Source: Aeromicrobium sp.
Lineage (GTDB): Bacteria; Actinomycetota; Actinomycetes; Propionibacteriales; Nocardioidaceae
Length of the DNA stretch: 44,594 bases
NCBI RefSeq assembly: GCF_014378035.1
Contig: NZ_JACMOM010000010.1
Coordinates: 1 to 44,594 of the forward strand
Direction: 5' to 3'
The notes under the pieces are model-generated. The model searched no databases and had not been told where the DNA came from. It saw nothing but the letters and a program-made list of their open reading frames with translations. The stretch's first letter is position 1; every line of letters begins with the position of its first letter. The position numbers and the translations under genes were made by a program. This document shows positions 9,113 through 18,118 of the stretch, piece by piece.

Positions 9113-9681
9113 TGGGCATCTTCGACTCGATCCTCGGGCGCAGCAAGCCCCCGGAGGCCGACCTCGACGTTCTCTTCGCCGTCCCGCAGGCAGCAATCTC
9201 GCTCCAGGTCGGCGGATTCACCCTCACGGGCTCGGGCTCGGTGTGCTTCAGGGACGTGGAGGGTGGTGCCGACGACTCGGTGCTCGCCGACGCGGAGAAG
9301 CTCATCACCACCACGGCCGGTGCGACGGTGAGCCGTAGCGACGACCGATTCGGATTCCACTGGTTCACCGTGACTCGTACGGATGCCGACGTCTCCGGCC
9401 TGGTGACCGATCTCCATGCGGTCAACAGCTCGCTCGTCGACGCCGGCTTCGGCGCCACCCTGCTGTGCTCGACGATCGGCCTGACCGCGACCGACGGCAA
9501 GCCGCTGGCACTCGTCTACCTCTACAAACGTGGCACCTTCTATCCGTTCGCCCCGCTCGAGGGTGAACGCCGCGACAACGCGCTTGAGCTGCAGGTGCGG
9601 GGGATCGTCGGGGAGGATGTCCCGGTGGAGCCCGATCTCAACCGCTGGCTCGCCATCTGGGGAGCGCCTGGTCTCGGTTGA
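9112..9681 (+). CDS. pspAB: PspA-associated protein PspAB
   Basis: 189 aa, soluble, begins MGIFDSILGRSK. I place it in the PspAB family from its start, its length and its place directly after htpX; family membership is recall, not a search. Pattern is alpha/beta with VYLYKRGTFYPFAP near 140 and a short EPDLNRWLAIWG end. No catalytic motif is seen. The ATG overlaps the htpX stop (TGATG); a GTG three bases earlier is the alternative. Its biochemical role is unknown, but it is thought to work with PspA and HtpX. Confidence 0.75.
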   Translation: MGIFDSILGRSKPPEADLDVLFAVPQAAISLQVGGFTLTGSGSVCFRDVEGGADDSVLADAEKLITTTAGATVSRSDDRFGFHWFTVTRTDADVSGLVTDLHAVNSSLVDAGFGATLLCSTIGLTATDGKPLALVYLYKRGTFYPFAPLEGERRDNALELQVRGIVGEDVPVEPDLNRWLAIWGAPGLG

Positions 9682-9695
9682 CGGTCTCGTCGCGA

Positions 9696-9701
9696 TAGAT
9701 T
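9696..9701 (+). promoter_or_regulatory. -10 box TAGATT of aspC
   Basis: TAGATT ends 6 nt before the GTG at 9708, predicting a leaderless transcript separate from the pspAB operon that ends 26 nt upstream. Confidence 0.55.
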
Positions 9702-9707
9702 GAGCGT

Positions 9708-10979
9708 GTGACGTTCGACGCCCTCTCCCGTGACCAGATGCAGACCCTTCTCGATGAGCAGACTGCGGCGTACCGCCATCTGCAGAATGCGGGTCTTACG
9801 CTCGACCTCACCCGAGGAAAGCCGTCACCGGAGCAGCTTGACCTGTCGACAGACCTGCTGGGCCTACCCGGTGACGACTTCATCGATTCACGCGGCACCG
9901 ACACCCGCAACTACGGCGGGCTCAACGGTCTTCCCGAGCTGCGCGCGATCTTCGCCGAGATCATGCAGGTGCCGGCCGATCAGGTCGTGGCGGGCGGCAA
10001 CGCGAGTCTCGCGATGATGCACGACAACCTGGTGTTCGCGCTCTTCCATGGCGTTCCCGGCTCCGAGCGTCCGTGGGGCCAGGAGGACGCCGTCAAGTTC
10101 ATCTGCCCCGTTCCCGGCTACGACCGTCACTTCGCGCTGCTCGAGGAGTACGGCATCGAGATGATCCCTGTCGCGATGCACGACGACGGACCTGACGTCG
10201 CGGCAGTACGCGAGCTCGTCAAAGATCCCGAGGTCAAGGGCATGTGGCTGGTCCCGACCTATGGCAACCCCACCGGATCGGTCGTCAGCGAGGCAGTCGC
10301 GGCCGAGCTGGCCGCCCTCGAGACCGCCGCCCCTGACTTCCGCATCCTCTGGGACAACGCCTACGCCGTGCACCACCTCACCGACCAGCACACCAAGACC
10401 GCTGACATCCTTGGCCTCTGCGTGGCGTCCGGCCACCCCGACCGGCCGGTCATCTTCGCGTCGACGTCCAAGATCACGCTGGCGGGGTCGGGCGTGTGCT
10501 TCCTGGGAGGTTCGACCGACAACATCAAGTGGTACCTGCGTCACCTCGGCAAACGCACCATCGGCCCCGACAAGGTCAACCACCTGCGGCATGCGCGCTT
10601 CCTGAAGGACGTTGACGGCGTTCACGCCCTGATGGACCGCCATCGCGCGATCCTGGCGCCCAAGTTCGACGCTGTCGCCACTGTCCTGCGCGATCGACTC
10701 GGCTCCCACGACGTTGCCACCTGGACCGAGCCGAGCGGCGGTTACTTCGTCAGCCTCGACGTGGTCGACGGCACTGCGTCCAGAGTCATCGAGCTGGCTG
10801 GCGAGGCCGGTGTCGCCATGACCCCGGCTGGTGCGGCGTTCCCGTACGGCGACGACCCGCGCGACCGCAACATCCGCATAGCACCGACCTACCCCTCCCT
10901 CGACGAGCTCACCGTGGCGATCGACGTGCTCGCCACCTGTGTGCTCGTGGCCGCCGCCGAGCAGTCGCTCGCCACCTGA
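9708..10979 (+). CDS. aspC: Aspartate aminotransferase, Rv3722c (Ic) type
   Basis: 423 aa PLP enzyme of fold type I. Lys255 in STSKITLAG is the expected Schiff-base lysine. N187 (PTYGNPTG), D216 and Y219 (WDNAYAVHH) match cofactor-binding residues. The NYGGLNGLPELR segment near 68-80 is typical of the atypical group that holds M. tuberculosis Rv3722c, the main aspartate aminotransferase there. Such proteins are often misannotated as MocR-like regulators; no winged-helix domain is present here. Reaction: glutamate plus oxaloacetate to aspartate plus 2-oxoglutarate. The GTG at 9708 is backed by TAGATT 6 nt upstream. The glycerate kinase follows 19 nt downstream. Confidence 0.88.
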   Translation: MTFDALSRDQMQTLLDEQTAAYRHLQNAGLTLDLTRGKPSPEQLDLSTDLLGLPGDDFIDSRGTDTRNYGGLNGLPELRAIFAEIMQVPADQVVAGGNASLAMMHDNLVFALFHGVPGSERPWGQEDAVKFICPVPGYDRHFALLEEYGIEMIPVAMHDDGPDVAAVRELVKDPEVKGMWLVPTYGNPTGSVVSEAVAAELAALETAAPDFRILWDNAYAVHHLTDQHTKTADILGLCVASGHPDRPVIFASTSKITLAGSGVCFLGGSTDNIKWYLRHLGKRTIGPDKVNHLRHARFLKDVDGVHALMDRHRAILAPKFDAVATVLRDRLGSHDVATWTEPSGGYFVSLDVVDGTASRVIELAGEAGVAMTPAGAAFPYGDDPRDRNIRIAPTYPSLDELTVAIDVLATCVLVAAAEQSLAT

Positions 10980-10998
10980 TCTGCACGCTCGTGAGCCG

Positions 10999-12114
10999 AT
11001 GAAGATCCTTGTGGCACCCGATGCGTTTGGGGGCACGCTGACGGCGCCGGAAGCGGCCCGGGCGATCATCGAGGGATGGCACAGGCACGCTCCGGACGAT
11101 GAGCTGACCCAGGCGGCCATGGCCGACGGCGGGCCCGGTTTCGTCGACGTCCTCCACGAAGGCCGGGGGGGCGACCTCGCCGTGGTCACGGTGCGAGGCC
11201 CAGCCGGGGCGGAGGTGCCGATCACGATCCTGCATGAAGGTGGCACGGCCTACATCGAGAGCGCTCAGGCGTGCGGGCTGCACCTCGCCGACCCACCAGA
11301 CCCGATGAACGCTTCGAGCTTCGGGGTCGGTCAGGCCATCGACGCGGCGCTTGCGGCGGGGGCCCGGCGCATCGTGGTCGGCCTGGGCGGCAGCGCGACG
11401 AACGACGCCGGCGCCGGCATGCTCGCGGCCCTCGGGGCAACTGCTGACGTTCGCCTGGATGCCGGTCCCCACGGACTCCGCGGCGTCACCGCCGTCGACC
11501 TCGCCGCCGCTCGCGACCGTCTCGACGGCATCGACGTCGTGATTGCAGCCGACGTCGACCTCGCGCTGCTCGGAATGTTCGGCGCGACCAAGACATTTGG
11601 GCCGCAGAAGGGCCTGACCGAGGATGAAATCCTCACGGTCGACGGCGTGCTCGACCGCTTTGTCGTCGCCGCCTGCGGACCCACCCCGCCGGACCGCCGC
11701 GTCGCCGACGCCAAGGGAGCAGGGGCGGCCGGCGGCCTCGGCTTCGCTCTGATGCTCCTTGGCGGCAGGGTCGTGTCCGGTATCGACCTGGTTGCCGACG
11801 CGGTCGGTCTCACGACGCAGGCGGCGAGCCACGACCTCGTCATCACGGGGGAGGGCACCTACGACTTCTCATCGCGCGCCGGCAAGGCCGTTTACGGCGT
11901 CGCGTCGGTAGCCGCGGCCGCCGCCCGGCCCTGCATCGTCCTGGCCGGCCAGGTCAGCGTCGGATCCCGCGAGATGCGGGCGATGGGGGTCGAGAGTGCC
12001 TATGCGGTGGCCGACGTGGTCGGCATCGAGGCGTCGCTGAGCGATGCCTTCGCGAGCCTCGCGACGCTCGCCGAGCGTGTCGCACGAACATGGTCGCCCG
12101 ACTCTCACGAGTGA
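10999..12114 (+). CDS. Glycerate kinase (GlxK/GarK family)
   Basis: 371 aa. The start MKILVAPDAFGGTLTAPEAA, the MADGG motif near 47, the GLGGSATNDAGAG glycine loop near 130-142, FGATKTFGPQKG near 195 and a late GEG motif near 283 define the type I glycerate kinase family. It phosphorylates D-glycerate (to 2- or 3-phosphoglycerate depending on the branch), joining glyoxylate or serine breakdown to glycolysis. It starts 19 nt after the aminotransferase stop, so the two may be co-transcribed. In M. tuberculosis the counterpart Rv2205c sits next to the same erpA-like gene. Confidence 0.9.
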   Translation: MKILVAPDAFGGTLTAPEAARAIIEGWHRHAPDDELTQAAMADGGPGFVDVLHEGRGGDLAVVTVRGPAGAEVPITILHEGGTAYIESAQACGLHLADPPDPMNASSFGVGQAIDAALAAGARRIVVGLGGSATNDAGAGMLAALGATADVRLDAGPHGLRGVTAVDLAAARDRLDGIDVVIAADVDLALLGMFGATKTFGPQKGLTEDEILTVDGVLDRFVVAACGPTPPDRRVADAKGAGAAGGLGFALMLLGGRVVSGIDLVADAVGLTTQAASHDLVITGEGTYDFSSRAGKAVYGVASVAAAAARPCIVLAGQVSVGSREMRAMGVESAYAVADVVGIEASLSDAFASLATLAERVARTWSPDSHE

Positions 12115-12271
12115 CCGCGTACCATGGAATGGAATCGTCCCGGAGCATGTTGATCGGTGACGATGGCATCGTCCAGGGTTACAGTTCAGAACCATGGTCC
12201 AGGGCAGTGCCAACCGATACGCACCATCTACTTCGTGCACCAGACAGCCAGACCAGACACTGGGAGAACAC

Positions 12272-12640
12272 ATGACAGTCGAGACCGAGCAGACCACCGT
12301 CGAGACGACGCCCGCCGATGGCATCCTCCTCAGCGAAGGCGCGGCCGGCAAGGTCCAGAGCCTGCTGGCGCAGGAAGGGCGCGACGATCTCTCCCTGCGT
12401 ATCGCTGTGCAGCCCGGCGGTTGCTCGGGCCTTCGCTACCAGCTCTTCTTCGATGAGCGGGCGCTCGACGGCGACCAGACGTTCGAGTTCGGCGGCGTGA
12501 GCGTCGTGGTCGATCGCATGAGCCTTCCCTATCTCGGTGGGGCGACGATCGATTTCGTCGACACCATCGGGAAGCAGGGTTTCACCATCGACAACCCGAT
12601 GGCGACAGGCTCCTGCGCCTGCGGTGATTCCTTCCACTGA
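12272..12640 (+). CDS. erpA: A-type iron-sulfur carrier, ErpA/HesB family
   Basis: 122 aa. Three conserved cluster ligands are visible: C51 in GGCSG, and C115 and C117 in SCACG near the C-terminus. A-type carriers deliver Fe-S clusters from the SUF scaffold to target proteins. The adjacency to respiratory genes (the Rieske protein QcrA is one possible client) is suggestive only. The ATG at 12272 has a GGGAGA ribosome site 4-5 nt before it and matches the family's N-terminal length. The 157-nt upstream region holds a small hairpin (GACGAT/ATCGTC, 12159-12173) and no clear -10 at leaderless distance, so this gene, unlike its neighbours, has a 5' UTR. Confidence 0.92.
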   Translation: MTVETEQTTVETTPADGILLSEGAAGKVQSLLAQEGRDDLSLRIAVQPGGCSGLRYQLFFDERALDGDQTFEFGGVSVVVDRMSLPYLGGATIDFVDTIGKQGFTIDNPMATGSCACGDSFH

Positions 12641-12656
12641 TACGCGTTTGACGGAC

Positions 12657-12690
12657 CGGCCTCCTGCAAAGCGGGAGGCCGTTGTCTATT
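12657..12690 (+). terminator. Rho-independent-like terminator after erpA
   Basis: 8-bp stem (12657-12664 with 12674-12681, GGCCTCC/GGAGGCC core) with a 9-nt loop, followed by GTTGTCTATT. It ends where the adoK -10 box (12687-12692) begins, separating the two units. Confidence 0.6.
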
Positions 12691-12692
12691 CT
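12687..12692 (+). promoter_or_regulatory. -10 box TATTCT of adoK
   Basis: TATTCT is 6 nt before the GTG at 12699, directly after the erpA terminator; predicts a leaderless message. Confidence 0.6.
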
Positions 12693-12698
12693 GTCTGA

Positions 12699-13673
12699 GT
12701 GCACCTCGCCATCACCGGTTCGATCGCCACCGATCACCTCATGACATTCCCGGGCAAGTTCTCCGATTCACTCGTGCTGGATCAGCTCGACAAGATCTCG
12801 CTGTCCTTCCTTGTCGATGACCTCGACGTGCGGCGCGGGGGGTGTGCAGCCAACATCGCCTTCGCGCTGGCCAAGCTCGGTCACCGCGCCCTCCTGGTCG
12901 GAGCAGTGGGCCAGGACTTCGACGTCGAGTACCGCGCATGGCTCGACAGTGCAGGCGTCGACACGTCCGGCGTGCTCGTCTCGGAGACGCAGCACACGGC
13001 GCGTTTCGTCTGCACCACCGATAGCACCATGGCGCAGATCGCCACGTTCTACGCCGGTGCGATGTCCGAGGCTCGCGACATCGATCTCCTCGCAGCCGGC
13101 TCCGGCTTCGATCTTGTGCTGATCGGGCCGGACGATCCCGAGGGCATGCTGCGCCACACGCGCACCTGCCGCGACAAGGGAATCCCGTTCGCGGCAGACC
13201 CGTCTCAGCAGCTGGCCTGGGCCGAGGGTGACGTGATCAGCGAGCTCATCGACGGCGCGACCTACCTGTTCAGCAACGACTACGAGTCCGCCCTGATCCA
13301 GCAGAAGACCGGCTGGTCCGCCGCCGACGTGCGCTCACGCGTGGGCACACAGATCGTCACCCGCGGCAAGGATGGCGTCACGGTGTTTCCCGCTGACGGC
13401 GAGCCCATCGAGGTGGGGGCAATCGAAGGTGTCGTGGCCGTCGACCCGACGGGTGTCGGCGACAGTTTCCGAGCCGGTTTCCTCGCTGGGATTGCTGCCG
13501 GACTCGACTTCGAGCGATCGGCCCAGATCGGTTGCACCGTCGCGGCCAGCGTCGTCGAGACCAAGGGCACCCAGGAGTACGAGCTCGACCGCGTGGGCTT
13601 CCTCAAGCGGCTCGGTACGGCTTACGGCGAGAAGGCGCAGGACGAGGTGGACGCCGCGCTCACCTTGGTGTGA
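12699..13673 (+). CDS. adoK: Adenosine kinase-like PfkB-family kinase
   Basis: 324 aa ribokinase-fold kinase. GGCAANIAFALAKLG near 48-61 is the substrate-side glycine motif. DPTGVGDSFRAGF at 249-261 is the anion hole with catalytic base D255, two residues from D257 of the M. tuberculosis adenosine kinase Rv2202c. That enzyme also lies between the HesB gene and ctaC, so I infer adenosine (ATP + adenosine to AMP) as substrate; another nucleoside or sugar cannot be excluded. GTG start with TATTCT 6 nt upstream. No close same-strand partner; ctaC has its own promoter. Confidence 0.85.
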   Translation: MHLAITGSIATDHLMTFPGKFSDSLVLDQLDKISLSFLVDDLDVRRGGCAANIAFALAKLGHRALLVGAVGQDFDVEYRAWLDSAGVDTSGVLVSETQHTARFVCTTDSTMAQIATFYAGAMSEARDIDLLAAGSGFDLVLIGPDDPEGMLRHTRTCRDKGIPFAADPSQQLAWAEGDVISELIDGATYLFSNDYESALIQQKTGWSAADVRSRVGTQIVTRGKDGVTVFPADGEPIEVGAIEGVVAVDPTGVGDSFRAGFLAGIAAGLDFERSAQIGCTVAASVVETKGTQEYELDRVGFLKRLGTAYGEKAQDEVDAALTLV

Positions 13674-13739
13674 TTCATGTCCTCCTGCCACGCACTCAGA
13701 ACAGGTCGCCCTCACCGCACCTGCGCCGAGCTACTGAAG

Positions 13740-13745
13740 TAAGGT
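13740..13745 (+). promoter_or_regulatory. -10 box TAAGGT of ctaC
   Basis: TAAGGT ends 6 nt before the GTG at 13752; would drive the ctaC-ctaD-ctaF operon as a leaderless message. Confidence 0.5.
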
Positions 13746-13751
13746 GAAGTT

Positions 13752-14645
13752 GTGTCATCACGTGCCAGTCATGGTTTAGAAAGGCGCCCCGTGGGTCGGT
13801 TGAAGTTGGCAGTTCTCGCCATCGCTGTCGTGGCTCTGAGCGGGTGCTCCCCGGTCGACAACTCCGACGTCAAGCGGTTGGCGCTCCCGGTCGCGGGCAG
13901 CGATCGTTCGCAGACGATGTGGGAGCTCTGGCTCGGCGCCTGGATCGCCGTGCTGGTGATCTTCCTTCTGGTGTTCGGGCTCATCGTCTACGCCATGGTT
14001 CGCTACCGTCGGCGCAGCGATGATGAGATCCCCGCGCAGATCCGCTACAACCTGCCGCTCGAGGCGCTCTACACGTTCGCACCCGTCATCATCGTGGCTG
14101 TCTTCTTCTTTCACACCGTCACCTCACAGAACGACATGCTTGCCAAGGTCAAGAGCCCTGACCACGTCGTCCAGGTCGTCGGCAGCAAGTGGCAATGGGC
14201 CTTCAGCTACACGAAGGAGAAGGCCACCGCCGGAACCGACGTCTTCGACTCTGGCACGCCGCAGGACCCGGCCGAGCTGTGGTTGCCGGTGGGGGAGTCA
14301 GTGCGCTTCAACCTGAAGTCACCCGACGTCATCCATTCCTTCTGGGTCCCGGAGTTCTACTTCAAGATGGACGTCGTGCCCGGCAAGGTCAACACCTTTG
14401 ATCTGTCACCGTCGCGTGAGGGCGTGTTCACGGGTCGCTGTGCCGAGTTGTGCGGTCTCTACCACTCGCGGATGATCTTCAAGGTTCACGTTGTCGCACG
14501 AGATGAGTACGACGCACATCTGACCAAGCTCAAGAACGCGGGTCAGATCGGTACACCCAAGGGCGCGGACGAGGCAGACAAGATCGCCGGGCTCGGCAAG
14601 GCCGGCGACGTCGCAGGCACGCAGGGCAATGGAGGCGGTAAGTGA
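13752..14645 (+). CDS. ctaC: Cytochrome c oxidase subunit II
   Basis: 297 aa. An N-terminal signal ends in a lipobox (LSGC, C32), so the mature protein is probably a lipoprotein. Two membrane helices (about 60-83 and 103-122) precede the periplasmic cupredoxin domain. Copper A ligands are complete: H195, C230, C234, H238 and M241 ([12 protein letters not shown]). It takes electrons from the QcrC heme and passes them to subunit I. The GTG at 13752 is 6 nt after TAAGGT; a GTG at 13791 with a weak AGAAAGG upstream is the alternative and would still leave a signal peptide. The stop overlaps the ctaD start (TGATG). Confidence 0.94.
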   Translation: MSSRASHGLERRPVGRLKLAVLAIAVVALSGCSPVDNSDVKRLALPVAGSDRSQTMWELWLGAWIAVLVIFLLVFGLIVYAMVRYRRRSDDEIPAQIRYNLPLEALYTFAPVIIVAVFFFHTVTSQNDMLAKVKSPDHVVQVVGSKWQWAFSYTKEKATAGTDVFDSGTPQDPAELWLPVGESVRFNLKSPDVIHSFWVPEFYFKMDVVPGKVNTFDLSPSREGVFTGRCAELCGLYHSRMIFKVHVVARDEYDAHLTKLKNAGQIGTPKGADEADKIAGLGKAGDVAGTQGNGGGK

Positions 14646-16387
14646 TGGCCACGACGACAGCAGCATTCGAGACCCCCCGGGAGGCGACGCGTGAGCGCAC
14701 GCTCGGTCAGAAGGTGGTCACGGTCATCACGACGACCGATCACAAGGTCATCGGCAACATGTACCTCGTCACGTCCTTCGCCTTCTTCATCATCGGTGGT
14801 GTGCTGGCGCTGCTGATCCGCGCTGAGCTGGCCCAGCCCGGTACGCAGATCGTCGACGACGAGACCTACAACCAGCTGTTCACGATGCACGGCACGATCA
14901 TGCTGCTGATGTTCGCGACACCGCTGTTCTTCGGCTTCGCCAACGCGATCATGCCGCTGCAGATCGGCGCGCCCGACGTGGCGTTCCCGCGGCTCAACAT
15001 GTTCAGCTACTGGCTCTACCTCTTCGGCAGCACCATCGTCGTGTCCGGATTCTTCGTTCCCGGCGGAGCGGCGGCCTTCGGTTGGTTCGCGTACGCGCCC
15101 CTGAGCGATTCCGTCAACTCGCCAGGAGTCGGCGGTGACCTGTGGGTCATGGGCCTCTGGATGTCGGGGCTCGGCACGATCCTGGGTGCTGTCAACTTCG
15201 TCACCACGATCTTCACCATGCGTGCGCCCGGCATGACGATGTTCCGCATGCCGATCTTCGTCTGGAACACTCTTGTGACCAGCATGCTCGTGCTGATCGC
15301 GTTCCCGATCTTCGCTGCGGCGCTGCTGGCGCTTGAGGCCGACAGGCGGCTGGGTGCGCACGTGTTCGATCCAGCCAACGGTGGCCCGATCCTCTGGCAG
15401 CACCTGTTCTGGTTCTTCGGCCACCCCGAGGTCTACATCATCGCTCTGCCGTTCTTCGGCATCGTCACCGAGATCCTGCCGGTCTTCAGCCGCAAGCCGA
15501 TCTTCGGCTACGTGGGGCTTGTCGGCGCGACATTGATGATCGCGGCCCTGTCGGTCGCGGTCTGGGCGCACCACATGTTCGTGACCGGCTCGGTCGACCT
15601 TGCCTTCTTCTCCTTCATGACATTCCTCATCGCGGTTCCCACCGGGGTGAAGTTCTTCAACTGGATCGGCACGTTGTGGGGAGGATCTCTGTCCTTCGAC
15701 ACTCCTCTGATCTTTGCGCTCGGTTTTCTTGTGACGTTCCTCTTCGGTGGTCTCACCGGAGTCATCCTGGCGTCGCCGACCCTCGACTTCCAGCTCTCCG
15801 ACAGCTACTTCGTCGTCGCGCACTTCCACTACGTCGTGTTCGGCACCGTGGTGTTCGCGATGTTTGCTGGCTTCTACTACTGGTGGCCCAAGCTCACCGG
15901 TCGGATGCTCGATGAGAAGCTCGGCAAGATTCACTTCTGGCTGTTGTTCATCGGGTTCCACCTGACCTTCCTCGTCCAGCACTGGCTGGGTGTCGAGGGA
16001 ATGCCGCGACGCTACGCTGACTACTCATCGACCGATGGGTTCACGACCCTCAACGAGATCTCCTCGATCGGCGCCTTCCTGCTCGGCGCGTCGACCCTGC
16101 CGTTCTTCTACAACGTGTGGAAGTCGCGCAGGTCGCCTCTCGTGGGGCTCGACGACCCGTGGGGCTGGGGACGTTCCCTCGAGTGGGCCACGTCGTCGCC
16201 CCCGCCGCGGCACAACTTCACCTCGCTGCCGCGCATCCGTTCCGAAAGCCCCGCCTTCGATCTGCATCACCCCGAGATCGCCGCACTCGAGCTCGCGCAC
16301 AACCCGGGTGAGCGCTCGATCTTCGCCGATGCACCGGACGTCAGCGGTAGGGGCGAAGCCATCAACGACGCCAAGGACGGCGAGTGA
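14645..16387 (+). CDS. ctaD: Cytochrome c oxidase subunit I (aa3 type)
   Basis: 580 aa, about twelve membrane helices. Heme and copper ligands visible: H82 (heme a), H260 with cross-linked Y264 (GHPEVY, CuB), H309-H310 (CuB), H393 (heme a3) and H395 (heme a). The motif set is that of A-family oxygen reductases with the D- and K-proton channels. The ATG at 14645 overlaps the ctaC stop by one base; a GTG three bases earlier is the alternative. It forms one operon with ctaC and ctaF. On the opposite strand lies a long open frame without coding support. Confidence 0.96.
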   Translation: MATTTAAFETPREATRERTLGQKVVTVITTTDHKVIGNMYLVTSFAFFIIGGVLALLIRAELAQPGTQIVDDETYNQLFTMHGTIMLLMFATPLFFGFANAIMPLQIGAPDVAFPRLNMFSYWLYLFGSTIVVSGFFVPGGAAAFGWFAYAPLSDSVNSPGVGGDLWVMGLWMSGLGTILGAVNFVTTIFTMRAPGMTMFRMPIFVWNTLVTSMLVLIAFPIFAAALLALEADRRLGAHVFDPANGGPILWQHLFWFFGHPEVYIIALPFFGIVTEILPVFSRKPIFGYVGLVGATLMIAALSVAVWAHHMFVTGSVDLAFFSFMTFLIAVPTGVKFFNWIGTLWGGSLSFDTPLIFALGFLVTFLFGGLTGVILASPTLDFQLSDSYFVVAHFHYVVFGTVVFAMFAGFYYWWPKLTGRMLDEKLGKIHFWLLFIGFHLTFLVQHWLGVEGMPRRYADYSSTDGFTTLNEISSIGAFLLGASTLPFFYNVWKSRRSPLVGLDDPWGWGRSLEWATSSPPPRHNFTSLPRIRSESPAFDLHHPEIAALELAHNPGERSIFADAPDVSGRGEAINDAKDGE

Positions 16388-16390
16388 CCC

Positions 16391-16786
16391 ATGAAGGCTG
16401 AAACCTGGACCATCTTGTCGGTCGGCATCTTCTTCGCGCTGATCGCCCCCGTGTACTGGGTGCTCAGCTACGATCCCACCGGCACCACGGCTCTGGTCAT
16501 GACCTTTCTGCTCTGCGCGCTCCTGGGGTTCTACCTCGGCGTCGTCGCCAAGCAGATTCCGGAGCGTCCCGAGGACCGAAGCGATGGCGAAATTGCGGAC
16601 GGGGCCGGCGAGCAGGGGTTCTTCCCGCCCTACAGCTGGTGGCCGCTGTTCTGCGCGGCGGCCCTTGCGGTCGTGGTGCTGGGTGTTGTCATCGGCTGGT
16701 GGCTGTTCATCATCGGCATCGGCCTCGGCGCCGTGATGGTCGTCGGGTGGATCTTCGAGTACTACCGCGGTATTCACGCTCACTGA
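16391..16786 (+). CDS. ctaF: Actinobacterial cytochrome c oxidase subunit IV
   Basis: 131 aa with four hydrophobic helices (about 5-25, 33-52, 78-98, 100-122) and the charged loop EDRSDGEIADGAGEQGFFPPYSWWP between helices 2 and 3. This matches the small subunit IV of high-GC Gram-positive aa3 oxidases. It follows ctaD after 3 nt, so it is co-translated. It stabilises the oxidase within the bcc-aa3 supercomplex (family knowledge). Confidence 0.9.
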   Translation: MKAETWTILSVGIFFALIAPVYWVLSYDPTGTTALVMTFLLCALLGFYLGVVAKQIPERPEDRSDGEIADGAGEQGFFPPYSWWPLFCAAALAVVVLGVVIGWWLFIIGIGLGAVMVVGWIFEYYRGIHAH

Positions 16787-16848
16787 TACTTCACCCACAC
16801 GTCACATCCGCACCGCTGGGTAAGGCAAAAAGCGTTGTCCCCGTCACC

Positions 16849-16854
16849 TAGAAT
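16849..16854 (+). promoter_or_regulatory. -10 box TAGAAT of the L,D-transpeptidase gene
   Basis: TAGAAT, close to consensus TATAAT, lies 6 nt before the GTG at 16861; one of the clearest leaderless promoters in the window. Confidence 0.65.
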
Positions 16855-16860
16855 ATTGGG

Positions 16861-18036
16861 GTGAGGGATCCACGGTTTTCCGCAGTAGCGGCCTGTGCCG
16901 CGTTGGTCGTCCTGTCCGCCTGCTCAGCGGGGGCTGTCAGGGATGTCGTGACGCCCGACGAGGGGACGCCGAAGGATTCGATCGTCCTGACGGCCAACGT
17001 CGCCCCCAAGGCTGATGGTGTCGAAGTCAAGACCATCGTGTCGGCTTCGGCCACGCACGGCATCATCTCCACCGCCCGCCTCGCCACTGTTGACGGCAAG
17101 ACCACCATCGCAGGGAGCGTCGCGGGCAGCTCGTGGGTCGCCGGCGATCGGCTCGAGCCGAGTACCACCTACCGGCTGTCGGTCACCGGTCGTGGCGACG
17201 ACGGCAAGGAGCAGACGCTTTCCCGCACGTTCTCCACGCAAGCGCTGAGCTTGGCCCAGCAGACCTATCCGTCGGTCGCGCCCTTGAGAGGCGAGACCGT
17301 CGGGGTAGGCATGCCGGTCATCGTGACCTTCGACGTACCGGTCAAGAACCGTGCCCTGTTCGAGCGCAACATGACGGTTGAGTCCACTCCCGCCGTCCGA
17401 GGCTCGTGGGACTGGTTCAGTGACCGTGAGGTGCACTTCCGGCCACAAACGTTCTGGCCGGCACACGCCCGCGTCAACGTGTCGTTACGCCTCAACGGGC
17501 TTCCGGCCGGCGGTGGCGTCTACGGCCAGCAGGACCAGGACATTGACTTCAAGGTCGGCCGCGAGATCATCAGCGTGGTCAACATCGCCAAGCACCGGCT
17601 GAAGTACACCGTCGACGGCAGGGTCGGGAAGACCATCCCTGTGACGACGGGCGACAGCGGCCACGCGACACGTGAGGGCACCAAGGTCATCATGGAGAAG
17701 TTCTCCTCCATCGACATGGACGCCGCCACCACAGGCGTCGACTCCGAGGATCCGGGCTATTACAACATCAAGGATGTCCGCTGGGCGATGCGTGTCACCA
17801 ACTCGGGTGAGTTCTTGCACGCTGCACCGTGGTCCGTGGGCGCCCAGGGCTCGGCCAATGTCAGCCACGGGTGCACCGGCATGAGCACAGCCGATGCTGC
17901 GTGGCTGTTCCAGCACTCACGTCGCGGAGATGTCGTCCGCTACGTCAACGGATCTCGTCAGCTCGAAGACCGCAACGGCTGGACTGACTGGAACGTCCCG
18001 TGGTCTGAGTGGGTGCGCGGTTCGGCGCTCAGCTGA
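16861..18036 (+). CDS. L,D-transpeptidase lipoprotein (YkuD domain)
   Basis: 391 aa. The signal peptide has a lipobox LSAC (C21), so the enzyme is probably anchored outside the membrane. Two Ig-like beta domains (about 35-130 and 135-235) precede the YkuD domain with its catalytic SHGC (335-338, Cys338). The layout is that of mycobacterial LdtMt2-type enzymes, which make 3-3 cross-links in peptidoglycan. GTG start with TAGAAT 6 nt upstream, giving it a promoter separate from the ctaCDF operon 74 nt before. It converges with qcrB at a strong inverted repeat. A wall enzyme inside the respiratory cluster is a position shared by chance or by surface location; no functional tie is shown. Confidence 0.92.
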   Translation: MRDPRFSAVAACAALVVLSACSAGAVRDVVTPDEGTPKDSIVLTANVAPKADGVEVKTIVSASATHGIISTARLATVDGKTTIAGSVAGSSWVAGDRLEPSTTYRLSVTGRGDDGKEQTLSRTFSTQALSLAQQTYPSVAPLRGETVGVGMPVIVTFDVPVKNRALFERNMTVESTPAVRGSWDWFSDREVHFRPQTFWPAHARVNVSLRLNGLPAGGGVYGQQDQDIDFKVGREIISVVNIAKHRLKYTVDGRVGKTIPVTTGDSGHATREGTKVIMEKFSSIDMDAATTGVDSEDPGYYNIKDVRWAMRVTNSGEFLHAAPWSVGAQGSANVSHGCTGMSTADAAWLFQHSRRGDVVRYVNGSRQLEDRNGWTDWNVPWSEWVRGSALS

Positions 18037-18068
18037 GCGTCGTCCACCTGCCCCATGAGAGGGGAGCG

Positions 18069-18104
18069 CATCACCATCGAGGTCCGTGGACCTCGATGGT
18101 GATG
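18069..18104. terminator. Perfect 17-bp inverted repeat between convergent ldt and qcrB
   Basis: Arms 18069-18085 and 18088-18104 match perfectly around a 2-nt centre, CATCACCATCGAGGTCC on the left. It lies 32 nt after the transpeptidase stop and 14 nt before the qcrB stop. There is no T-tract; symmetry means it can act for both strands. Very likely a bidirectional terminator. Confidence 0.75.
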
Positions 18105-18118
18105 ACGCGATGCCCTGC

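Noticed and set aside
12115-12271. A regulatory RNA in the erpA upstream region
   Set aside because: Only a small hairpin and short direct repeats (GTCCAGGG twice) are seen; no conserved aptamer or Fe-S regulator site could be recognised.
14543-15982. A 479-codon open frame antisense to ctaC/ctaD, and similar long frames antisense to qcrB (18086-19318), aspC (9888-11246) and the serine hydrolase (2959-4026)
   Set aside because: They are shadows of high-GC codon use: composition is dominated by Arg/Asp/Glu/His/Gly with no domain, and they lie opposite well-supported genes.
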